From Actinomycetota bacterium (GTDB taxonomy: Bacteria; Actinomycetota; Actinomycetes; S36-B12; UBA5976), in NCBI GenBank assembly GCA_009704345.1, contig WLEH01000007.1, positions 1-14,702 on the forward strand: DNA of 14,702 bases, written 5' to 3'. The notes under the pieces are model-generated. The model had not been told where the DNA came from. It did not search any database and worked only from the letters and a program-made list of their open reading frames with translations. The stretch's first letter is position 1. Each line of letters starts with the position of its first letter. The translations under genes were made by a program, and so were the position numbers. Positions 1-6,017 of the stretch are shown piece by piece.

Positions 1-716
1 CCTGCCTCAGTTACAATAATTGATAACGGAGCTAAATCCCAGAGTGCAACGGCAGGTTCAGCGGCAATATCAACGGCACCTTCTGCAACTAAACAATGTT
101 GCCAAAAATCACCATAGCCACGCACCCGCCAAACCGAATTGGTTAGTTTGGTAAATCCGGTTACAAATGGGTGATCTGATCCAATTGATAAATCTGAAAA
201 TGAAATTGATGCATCTGTCATTTTTGAAACTTTGGAGACATGAATTCTGCGACCAATCAGGCCACTATGCTCAGGTGATCCAGTAAATGCACCAGAGTTC
301 TTTACCGCCCACCATCTGCGACCAAGCGCTGGTGCGGAAACTACCCCAACTATTGATTCATCACCTTGCATCAGTGCGATCAAAGTTGCCCACACTGGCA
401 CGCCTCGAACAAAATTCTTAGTGCCATCGATGGGATCAATTACCCAACTTCGCAAACTGGCGCCAGCTTGACCATACTCCTCGCCAACTATTGCGTCGTC
501 GGGTGAAATCACGGAAAGATGCTCGCGCAATAAGCGCTCAACGCCACGATCGACTTCAGTTACTGGGGTTAGATCTGGTTTGGTTTCCACCATCAAATCG
601 GCCCGCAAGAAGTTTTCCATCGTAATTTGATCGGCCAAATCAGCAAGTTGATGTGCAATTACTAGATCTCTGGCAGACTCTGAAGATATATTGGGATCAG
701 CCAATGGTTGGGTCAC
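1..716 (-). CDS. hisN: Inositol-monophosphatase-family phosphatase, HisN-like (C-terminus off window)
   Basis: Probable Mg-dependent phosphatase of the inositol monophosphatase family. In actinobacteria such proteins often act as histidinol-phosphatase in histidine synthesis. Translating the minus strand gives about 238 residues. The metal-binding Glu pair is at 79-80 (VGEEYG), the signature DPIDGT at 94-99 and the second metal motif WDLAP near 226-230. The frame is still open at base 1, so perhaps 20-30 C-terminal residues are missing. I chose GTG at 716 because an in-frame TAG lies 12 nt upstream and a TAGTTT hexamer sits exactly 6 nt before it, the layout of a leaderless start. TTG at 704 is an alternative. 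It is divergent from the DUF2231 gene with only 25 bases between starts. The family is certain; the substrate (histidinol phosphate, inositol phosphate or PAPS) is inferred. Confidence 0.85.
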   Translation of the reverse strand, partial: MTQPLADPNISSESARDLVIAHQLADLADQITMENFLRADLMVETKPDLTPVTEVDRGVERLLREHLSVISPDDAIVGEEYGQAGASLRSWVIDPIDGTKNFVRGVPVWATLIALMQGDESIVGVVSAPALGRRWWAVKNSGAFTGSPEHSGLIGRRIHVSKVSKMTDASISFSDLSIGSDHPFVTGFTKLTNSVWRVRGYGDFWQHCLVAEGAVDIAAEPAVALWDLAPLSIIVTEA

Positions 717-722
717 GGGGAA

Positions 723-728
723 AAACTA
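723..728 (-). promoter_or_regulatory. -10 element for leaderless hisN transcript
   Basis: On the minus strand TAGTTT is followed by 6 nt and then the GTG start of hisN. No Shine-Dalgarno sequence precedes this start and no good -35 is visible. The same hexamer-to-start spacing recurs at several other starts in this window, which supports the call. It overlaps the region just before the ribosome-binding site of the divergent DUF2231 gene. Confidence 0.45.
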
Positions 729-741
729 CTGGGAGACGCTG

Positions 742-1221
742 ATGATTACTGCGGCAGAGTCCGAATCAACTGGAATTTTTGATTTAGTGCTGGGATTACC
801 GGTGCATCCGTTAATCGTGCATGCGGCGGTTGTTTTAGTTCCGCTTGCCGCAGTTGCCGCTATTGCCATGGCTGTTAAGCCCAGCATCTCACGCAAATAT
901 GGGCCAGTGATTATTGGTTTGGCCGTTGTTGGTCAATTCAGTTCGATTGCGGCAAAGTTAAGTGGAGAAGCGCTACTAGAGCGGTTAGATATAGAAATTG
1001 AGCGACATGTTTCGTTTGGCGATAATGCGCCGTTAACTAGTTTGCCGTTATTGGCGTTAGTGATTTTGCTCTATCGAATTGATAAGAAGCGAAGTTCAAC
1101 TAAAGCGCGCAAGCCGATAGCCGCGTTAACAGTGCTAGCAGCATTATTTGCAGCAGGCTTCATTGCCCTAACTGGTCATTCAGGCGCTGAAGCGGTTTGG
1201 TCTTGGGTTAAGTTCAATTAG
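742..1221 (+). CDS. DUF2231-type integral membrane protein
   Basis: A 159-residue membrane protein of the DUF2231 type; its function is unknown. It shows the family's opening motif GLPVHPLIVHAAVVLVPLA (residues 18-36) and closing motif TGHSGAEAVW (144-153). Four hydrophobic segments lie near 24-46, 52-72, 96-112 and 125-143. Histidines at 22, 27, 89 and 146 lie next to the membrane segments and could bind a metal or heme, which is speculative. I chose ATG 742 because GGAG at 732-735 gives a 6-nt spacing. An in-frame TTG at 691 would add 17 residues that do not look like the family. A possible -10 (TATATT, 687-692) lies inside the divergent hisN gene. The stop overlaps the rsgA 3' end by 8 bases, tail to tail. 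Confidence 0.8.
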   Translation: MITAAESESTGIFDLVLGLPVHPLIVHAAVVLVPLAAVAAIAMAVKPSISRKYGPVIIGLAVVGQFSSIAAKLSGEALLERLDIEIERHVSFGDNAPLTSLPLLALVILLYRIDKKRSSTKARKPIAALTVLAALFAAGFIALTGHSGAEAVWSWVKFN

Positions 1222-2188
1222 ATTTAGAGACAATTAGGCGACGTAGCGAATCTGCACGTGTGATTAACTTCTGATTAGATTCTGGAATTTGGGTTAGGCC
1301 ACAATCTGTCTGATCATGCTGGCAAGATTTTAAACAATTCGCTAAGTAGTCGGTTAAGTCAGGAAATGCCTCGGCAAGCGTTGCCGAACTTACGTGTGCA
1401 ATTCCAAAAGTGCGAATTCCTGGTGTATCGATAATCCAGGTGTTGTCATCAAGTGCAATTGCTTCAGCGCTAGTTGAGGTATGCCGACCTCGACCAGTAA
1501 CTTCATTAACATCGCCGGTTCGTCTGGCAGCGGCAGGGAGTAATGCATTAACTAACGTTGATTTGCCAACTCCACTTGAGCCAACTAAAACTGTTACGTG
1601 ACCAGCTAGAGAATTTTGGAGTTCAGGTAGATCAATATTCTTGGTAGTCATAATTATCTGACTTACCAAATCTTGGTATGCCGCAATCAATTCAGTGGGC
1701 TCGGTTAGATCAGTTTTAGTTATAATCAAAATAATCTTCATTTTTTCATTAAGTCCAGCAATCAGGCATCGATCGATGAGCCGTGGTTGCGGATCAGGTT
1801 GCGCTGCTGCCACCACAATTGCAAGCTGATCAGCATTGGCGACCAACAAGCGTTCAGTGCCTTCGGTGTCATCAGCCGTTCTCCGAAGCGAGCTACTTCG
1901 ATCTTGCACCCGCACAATTCGGGCCAAACTTCCCGGTGCGCCAGATAAGTCACCAACCAAATCCACTCGATCGCCAACTACGACAGCTGACTTTCCTAGT
2001 TCTCGGGCAGTAATTGCAGTTAACTCATGATCTAGCTGACCTAACAAAACACATGTGTATCGTCCGCGATCGATTGTGGTAACTAATGCGGCTTGCGCCG
2101 AATCATGACTTGGTCGATCTTTACTGCGAGGCCTCGAGTTTCGAGCTGGTCTAATTCGAACTGAATCTTCGTCGTAACGATTTTTCAC
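1214..2188 (-). CDS. rsgA: Ribosome small-subunit biogenesis GTPase RsgA
   Basis: Circularly permuted GTPase that checks late 30S subunit assembly in the cytoplasm. In the 324-residue product the GTPase motifs occur in permuted order: G4 TKTD (157-160), G1 GSSGVGKST (203-211), G3 DTPG (254-257). An OB-fold region precedes them. A C-terminal zinc knuckle has C285, C289, H291 and C296. The start chosen is GTG 2188, overlapping the aroA stop as GTGA, with AGGAG 4 nt upstream. It gives the N-terminus MKNRYDEDSVRIRP, which matches the usual actinobacterial beginning. An ATG at 2215 would add nine residues without family support. It is co-transcribed with and translationally coupled to aroA. Confidence 0.93.
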   Translation of the reverse strand: MKNRYDEDSVRIRPARNSRPRSKDRPSHDSAQAALVTTIDRGRYTCVLLGQLDHELTAITARELGKSAVVVGDRVDLVGDLSGAPGSLARIVRVQDRSSSLRRTADDTEGTERLLVANADQLAIVVAAAQPDPQPRLIDRCLIAGLNEKMKIILIITKTDLTEPTELIAAYQDLVSQIIMTTKNIDLPELQNSLAGHVTVLVGSSGVGKSTLVNALLPAAARRTGDVNEVTGRGRHTSTSAEAIALDDNTWIIDTPGIRTFGIAHVSSATLAEAFPDLTDYLANCLKSCQHDQTDCGLTQIPESNQKLITRADSLRRLIVSKSN

Positions 2189-3450
2189 GCAGCTCCTGCA
2201 ATAAAGTGTTGCCATAGGTTGGCGAAATCTGGAATGGTTTTTGCGGTGGTGGCGATATCGTCTAATTCCAGCGGAACTTTAAGCCCTAAGATCGCCGCAA
2301 AAGTTGCCATTCGATGATCGTGATATGAATGCAATTGAGATGTGGCAGCAGTTAACGTGCCGCCGTGAATTTCCAACCCATCTGGTAACTCTTTCGCAAA
2401 AATACCGACCTTGGCTAATTCAGTTACTAATGCCTTCAATCGATCAGTTTCATGGCCACGTAAATGCCCAATACCAGTTAGCACTGAAATCCCTGGTGCG
2501 GCTGCAGCAATAGCAGAAATTGTTGGGGTAATTTCACCAACTGCACTTAAATCAATCTGGACTGGTGAAATTTCAGTAGGGCCAATTAACCGAAGACCAA
2601 TCTCAGTGAACTCTATCTTCCCACCAAGTTGCTTAAATGCGCTCAAAATTTCATCACCTGGCTGTGACGAGGATTTTGGCCAATCCAAAATAGTCACATC
2701 GCCACCAGTTAACATAGCTGCAGCAAGAAATACCGTTGCATTCGATAAGTCCGGCTCAATAATTCGATTAATTGCTTTAATTGGTCCGGGAAGAACTTTC
2801 CAAGTATTTTTGCCGCGTTCAACAACCACACCATGTTCAGCTAGGTTAGCAATTGTCATTTCAATGTGCGGCAGCGATGGCACCGTATTGGCGGTATTTA
2901 CCACGGTTACGCCTGAGTTGAACCGTGCTCCAACCAATAACAGCGCGCTGAGAAACTGACTTGAACCAGAAACATCTATTCGCACTTCACCGCCGGCAAC
3001 TTCGCCGGCGCCACAAACCGTGAATGGCAACGTATTTTTTCCATCATCTTTGACATTGATTCCAAGTTGACGTAATGAATCAATGGTGACCCGCATTGGC
3101 CTTAGTAAAGCTTGTTCATCACCATAGAAATAAGTTTCGCCATCCGCTAATGCAGCAATAGCTGGCACGAATCGCATTACGGTGCCGGCCAGACCAACAT
3201 CTATTTTCCCACCACCAGTTAGCTTGCCAGGAGTTATTTGCACTGTCTCGCCCAGCTCAATTTTGGTACCAAGTGCCTGCAGGGCCGCGATCATCAATTT
3301 TGTGTCACGAGCCAGCAGCACCCCAGAGATTTGGCTCGGCCCGTCACTTAACGCAGCTAACAACAATGCCCGGTTGGAAAGTGATTTGGATCCGGGCACC
3401 CGAAGTTGACCGGTTACTGCGCCGGGTGCGGAAATTGCCTGCCAAGCCAT
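2185..3450 (-). CDS. aroA: 3-phosphoshikimate 1-carboxyvinyltransferase (EPSP synthase)
   Basis: Joins phosphoenolpyruvate to shikimate 3-phosphate in the sixth step of the shikimate pathway to aromatic amino acids. The 421-residue product has the PEP and S3P-binding motifs: PGSKS (19-23, with K22), GLAGTVMRF (86-94), GDEQALLRPM (110-119), SGSSQFLSALLL, DLSNATVFLAAA, LRGHETDRLK and YHDHRMA. Length is close to the usual 425-430. ATG 3450 is chosen because the product begins MAWQAISAPGAV, the family's normal distance from PGSKS, and because TACGCT lies 6 nt upstream as for a leaderless transcript. An ATG at 3483 would add 11 residues. The gene is divergent from the SRAP gene, and its stop overlaps the rsgA start by 4 bases. 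Confidence 0.95.
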   Translation of the reverse strand: MAWQAISAPGAVTGQLRVPGSKSLSNRALLLAALSDGPSQISGVLLARDTKLMIAALQALGTKIELGETVQITPGKLTGGGKIDVGLAGTVMRFVPAIAALADGETYFYGDEQALLRPMRVTIDSLRQLGINVKDDGKNTLPFTVCGAGEVAGGEVRIDVSGSSQFLSALLLVGARFNSGVTVVNTANTVPSLPHIEMTIANLAEHGVVVERGKNTWKVLPGPIKAINRIIEPDLSNATVFLAAAMLTGGDVTILDWPKSSSQPGDEILSAFKQLGGKIEFTEIGLRLIGPTEISPVQIDLSAVGEITPTISAIAAAAPGISVLTGIGHLRGHETDRLKALVTELAKVGIFAKELPDGLEIHGGTLTAATSQLHSYHDHRMATFAAILGLKVPLELDDIATTAKTIPDFANLWQHFIAGAA

Positions 3451-3492
3451 GGCAACAGCGTACCGATTAACACCTAGTGGCATGCTGTTCGC
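3451..3492. promoter_or_regulatory. Divergent aroA / SRAP promoter region
   Basis: Only 42 bases separate the two starts and neither has a Shine-Dalgarno sequence. On the minus strand TACGCT (3457-3462) lies 6 nt before the aroA ATG. On the plus strand CATGCT (3481-3486) lies 6 nt before the SRAP ATG. Both fit -10 elements of leaderless transcripts. No clear -35 is visible for either. Confidence 0.4.
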
Positions 3493-4191
3493 ATGTGTGG
3501 TCGATATACCGCGGTCGCAGATCTGCGCGAAGTGGTAACTGCCTTGGGCGTCGAGCAAGTGCTTGCCGCAGCTGAGGCACCCCGATACAACATTGCGCCA
3601 ACTCAACAAATTGCGGCGGTGCGACAGGTTGAATCTGTCCGGCAGTTAGATTTATTTAGTTGGGGACTTAAATTGACTTGGGCAAATTCCAGCCTGACCC
3701 CAAGTAATTTGATTAATGCACGGGTGGAATCAGTAACCCAAAAACCCTCGTTTCGAGAAGCTGCGAAATATCGTCGTTGTCTGATTCCAGCGTCAGGTTG
3801 GTATGAGTGGCAAAGCACAGTGCTTACTGCTGGGAAGAAGCAGCCGTTTTATTTTTACAGCAATGAATTGCCAGTCTTGGCCTTTGCTGGAATTTATGAA
3901 ATTTCTGAGAGCGGGGAGTTTTCGGCGGCAATTATTACCCAAGATGCAAATGAGATTGTAGGACCAATTCATGATCGTATGCCTCTTATCTTAAGCAGTG
4001 GATTTTTTGCCGATTGGCTTGATCCATCATTAACCAATAGTGCGGAAATTGTTGCAATTGCGCGAACAGCAGCACCCCCAGAATTGCATGGCCATGCTGT
4101 CACTACTGAAGTTAATTCGGCACGGGCTCAAGGTCCTCACTTGATAGCGCCAACTGACCCAGAGCCCACCCAGCCAGGCCTGTTCGACTAG
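3493..4191 (+). CDS. SRAP-family (YedK/HMCES-like) abasic-site-binding protein
   Basis: A SOS-response-associated peptidase family protein that protects abasic sites in single-stranded DNA by a covalent thiazolidine link through Cys2. The 232-residue product starts MCGRYT, so removal of Met exposes the catalytic Cys. The other active-site residues are all present: N75 in INARVES, E105 in GWYEW and H160 in IHDRMP. These are the same residue numbers as in E. coli YedK, as I recall them. ATG 3493 is fixed by the need for Cys at position 2. Upstream there is no ribosome-binding site but there is CATGCT-N6-ATG. It is divergent from aroA, an arrangement also remembered from mycobacteria (Rv3226c-Rv3227). 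No LexA-type box was noticed in the 42-base gap. Confidence 0.92.
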   Translation: MCGRYTAVADLREVVTALGVEQVLAAAEAPRYNIAPTQQIAAVRQVESVRQLDLFSWGLKLTWANSSLTPSNLINARVESVTQKPSFREAAKYRRCLIPASGWYEWQSTVLTAGKKQPFYFYSNELPVLAFAGIYEISESGEFSAAIITQDANEIVGPIHDRMPLILSSGFFADWLDPSLTNSAEIVAIARTAAPPELHGHAVTTEVNSARAQGPHLIAPTDPEPTQPGLFD

Positions 4192-4227
4192 GCGATTCGC
4201 AAAAGTTTTGCAAAAACCATAACTGCA

Positions 4228-4256
4228 CTGACGAACTTAGAATTTGAACGTATTCT
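4228..4256 (+). promoter_or_regulatory. Promoter of the leader peptide-cysK-cysE unit
   Basis: CTGACG (4228-4233) matches the -35 consensus at four of six positions. It is followed by a 17-base spacer and TATTCT (4251-4256) as -10. The ATG of the leader peptide begins 6 nt after the -10, so transcription should start at or next to that ATG, giving a leaderless message. This is the best-formed promoter in the window. Confidence 0.65.
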
Positions 4257-4262
4257 TTGCTC

Positions 4263-4346
4263 ATGATTTCTCATCGGGCCATTCGGGCGGTACTGCTAGA
4301 GCGTCAGTTGATTTATTCTTGTTGTGCACAGCTTGCAGTTTGCTAA
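4263..4346 (+). CDS. Leaderless cysteine-rich leader peptide upstream of cysK
   Basis: A 27-codon reading frame, ATG 4263 to TAA 4344-4346. It encodes a basic N-terminal part (MISHRAIRAVLLERQ) and then LIYSCCAQLAVC, with Cys at codons 20, 21 and 27. Three Cys in 27 residues just before cysteine biosynthesis genes is typical of a sensing leader. No Shine-Dalgarno sequence precedes it, but a -10 hexamer ends 6 nt before the ATG. Leaderless polycysteine small ORFs acting as cysteine-responsive attenuators are known in mycobacteria, and this has the same design. The peptide itself probably has no function beyond ribosome pausing at the Cys codons. Coding status is inferred from position, composition and promoter geometry. 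Confidence 0.7.
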   Translation: MISHRAIRAVLLERQLIYSCCAQLAVC

Positions 4347-4375
4347 TTTTAAAATTTATCTAACTAACAACAAGA
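4317..4375 (+). promoter_or_regulatory. Putative cysteine-responsive attenuator of cysK
   Basis: The bases TCTTGTTGT (4317-4325), which are leader codons Ser19-Cys20-Cys21, are perfectly complementary to ACAACAAGA (4367-4375). The second arm ends 3 nt before the cysK Shine-Dalgarno AAGGA (4379-4383). When the helix forms, it would crowd ribosome entry at cysK. A ribosome stalled on the Cys codons would cover the first arm and free the cysK start. A self-complementary AATTTTAAAATT (4345-4356) lies in the loop. No U-tract terminator is visible, so control is more likely over translation or Rho access than intrinsic termination. This is inference from base pairing only. Confidence 0.5.
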
Positions 4376-4388
4376 CTTAAGGAAAAAT

Positions 4389-5318
4389 ATGAAGGTTTAT
4401 AGCAATATCACTGAAGTAGTAGGTAACACACCGCTAGTTAAGCTCAACCACATCATGGATGGGGCAGCAGCAAATGTATTTGCAAAGTTAGAGTTCTATA
4501 ACCCATCGGCAACTGTAAAGGACCGAATTGGCATTGCAATGGTAGATGCTGCAGAAAAGTCTGGTGCGCTAAAACCAGGTGGCGCAATTGTTGAGGCAAC
4601 AAGTGGTAACACCGGAATTGCATTAGCAATGGTTGGTGCGGCACGAGGTTATCGTGTCATTTTGACGATGCCAGATTCAATGAGCAAAGAGCGACGCATG
4701 CTGCTCCGTGCCTATGGCGCAGAGTTAGTGCTAACGCCAGCTGCCGAAGGAATGAAAGGTTGCATTGCCAAAGCTGAGGAGATTGGCGCAAAAGAAGGTG
4801 CTGTTCTAGTCAGGCAGTTTGAAAATGCGGCTAATCCGGAAATTCATCGCAACACAACCGGTCAGGAAATTTGGCGAGACACCGATGGCACGGTTGCAGC
4901 ATTAGTAGCTGGTATCGGTACTGGCGGCACGATTACCGGTGTGGGACAAGTATTGAAACAACATAATCCTGCGGTAAAAGTTTTCGCAGTTGAACCAGCC
5001 GCTTCGCCAATCTTGAATGGCGGCACACCCGCCGGACATCCAATTCAAGGAATCGGTCCTAATTTTGTGCCACCCATTTTGGATCGCGATGTCTACGATG
5101 AAGTGTTGGATGCACCAAGTGAAGAAGCGATGCGCTACGCCCGACGAGCTGCTGCCGAAGAAGGAATTTTGGCTGGCATTTCATCAGGTGCAGCATTATG
5201 GGGAGCTGCTCAAGTTGCCCGCCGAGCCGAATTTGCTGGGAAAAATATTGTGGTGATTATTCCTTCTTTTGGTGAGCGGTATTTATCAACTGCGCTTTAT
5301 GCTGATTTAGCAGAATAA
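4389..5318 (+). CDS. cysK: Cysteine synthase (O-acetylserine sulfhydrylase)
   Basis: PLP enzyme that makes L-cysteine from O-acetyl-L-serine and sulfide in the cytoplasm. The 309-residue product has the family's normal length. PLP lysine K44 lies in SATVKDRIG, the substrate and phosphate motifs are TSGNTG (71-76) and GIGTGGTITG, then QGIGPNFVP and GISSGAA. ATG 4389 has AAGGA at 4379-4383, spacing 5. It is the first enzyme gene after the Cys-rich leader and lies 4 bases before cysE, so both steps from serine to cysteine are in one transcript. Regulation is probably through the leader peptide. Related PLP enzymes such as cystathionine beta-synthase or O-phosphoserine sulfhydrylase are less likely because cysE is adjacent. 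Confidence 0.95.
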   Translation: MKVYSNITEVVGNTPLVKLNHIMDGAAANVFAKLEFYNPSATVKDRIGIAMVDAAEKSGALKPGGAIVEATSGNTGIALAMVGAARGYRVILTMPDSMSKERRMLLRAYGAELVLTPAAEGMKGCIAKAEEIGAKEGAVLVRQFENAANPEIHRNTTGQEIWRDTDGTVAALVAGIGTGGTITGVGQVLKQHNPAVKVFAVEPAASPILNGGTPAGHPIQGIGPNFVPPILDRDVYDEVLDAPSEEAMRYARRAAAEEGILAGISSGAALWGAAQVARRAEFAGKNIVVIIPSFGERYLSTALYADLAE

Positions 5319-5322
5319 CCAT

Positions 5323-5868
5323 ATGTTCAAACAAATCGGTGAAGACATTGCAACAGCAATGTCACGCGATCCTGCCGCACGCAACAAGTTGGAAGTTTTT
5401 CTAACCTATCCTGGCTTGCATGCGATTTGGCGGCATCGGATTTCTCATTGGCTGTGGCAGCGCAATTTCCGACTATTGGCGCGAATGTATTCCAATCGAA
5501 ACCGACGTCGCACTGGTATTGAAATACATCCGGGAGCCCAAATTGGTCGACGTTGTTTTATTGATCATGGCATGGGTGTGGTTATTGGTGAAACAACTGT
5601 CATTGGTGATGACGTGATGATGTATCACGGCGTAACGCTGGGTGGAAAAACGCTTGCCAAAGTAAAACGCCACCCGACCATCTCTGATGGCGTGGTGATA
5701 GGTGCTGGCGCAACCGTGCTAGGTGATGTCACAGTTGGCGCAAATGCATTTGTTGGTGCCAATGCGATAGTTACCAAGGATGTTGCCGCAGGGGCAGTTG
5801 TGATGGGTGCCGCTGAGCGGCACCTGACCAAACAAGACCTAGCCGATCCAGAACTCTGGTTTATCTAG
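5323..5868 (+). CDS. cysE: Serine O-acetyltransferase, short form
   Basis: Acetylates L-serine with acetyl-CoA to give O-acetylserine, the substrate of the preceding CysK. The 181-residue protein is the short (EpsC-like) form with a small N-terminal helical part. A left-handed beta-helix of hexapeptide repeats follows from about 65 to 160 (IHPGAQIGR, VVIGETTVIGDDV, GVVIGAGATVLGDVTVGANAFVGANAIV). The catalytic Asp-His pair is D81-H82 in IDHGMGVVIGE, and YHGVTLGG follows at 101-108. The chain ends in Ile (ELWFI). In known cysteine synthase complexes the C-terminal Ile of CysE inserts into the CysK active site. The start is 4 bases after the cysK stop with no clear Shine-Dalgarno sequence, so translation is probably coupled. 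Confidence 0.94.
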   Translation: MFKQIGEDIATAMSRDPAARNKLEVFLTYPGLHAIWRHRISHWLWQRNFRLLARMYSNRNRRRTGIEIHPGAQIGRRCFIDHGMGVVIGETTVIGDDVMMYHGVTLGGKTLAKVKRHPTISDGVVIGAGATVLGDVTVGANAFVGANAIVTKDVAAGAVVMGAAERHLTKQDLADPELWFI

Positions 5869-5879
5869 GAATTGCTTAG

Positions 5880-5954
5880 TTAGGCGCGAGGCCGCTTGCC
5901 GTGATTGGCCTTGTTCTTCTTGCGATCGCGCTTCTTACGGGCTCGCTTGCTCAT
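5880..5954 (-). CDS. Ribosomal protein bL37 (24 residues)
   Basis: A 24-codon gene on the minus strand, ATG 5954 to TAA 5880-5882. The product is extremely basic. It begins MSKRARKKRDRKKNKANHGK and ends in RPRA. This matches the pattern of actinobacterial bL37, the tiny 50S-subunit protein first seen in mycobacterial ribosome structures (basic repeats, then ANHGKRP). A strong ribosome-binding site AGGAG (rc of 5960-5964) gives a 5-nt spacing. It is convergent with cysE (11-base gap) and divergent from pdtaS (63-base gap). At this length it is easily missed by gene finders. The assignment is by remembered sequence pattern; the coding status is well supported by the ribosome-binding site and composition. 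Confidence 0.88.
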   Translation of the reverse strand: MSKRARKKRDRKKNKANHGKRPRA

Positions 5955-6005
5955 TTCAACTCCTATTTCGGACGGAGCATCCTCTCATAACTCAACCACA
6001 TTAAG

Positions 6006-6011
6006 TAATCT
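6006..6011 (+). promoter_or_regulatory. -10 element for leaderless pdtaS transcript
   Basis: TAATCT is followed by six bases and then the GTG at 6018. No Shine-Dalgarno sequence is present and no convincing -35 is seen. The spacing equals that of the cysK leader and hisN, so a leaderless transcript starting at the GTG is likely. Confidence 0.45.
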
Positions 6012-6017
6012 GCCCCC

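Noticed and set aside
2189..2215. ATG start of RsgA at 2215
   Set aside because: It would overlap aroA by 31 bases, while GTG 2188 has AGGAG upstream, the GTGA stop-start overlap and the family's usual N-terminus.
2411..2959. A 182-codon open frame on the plus strand
   Set aside because: It is antisense to the conserved core of aroA, has no ribosome-binding site and its translation resembles no protein family.
4199..4211. GCAAAAGTTTTGC as a terminator for the SRAP gene
   Set aside because: The stem is short and AT-rich, the loop is at most three bases and no T-run follows on the plus strand.
4345..4356. AATTTTAAAATT as an intrinsic terminator in the cysK leader
   Set aside because: It is a palindrome with no loop and only A-T pairs, so it would be a very weak hairpin; it was kept only as part of the leader loop.
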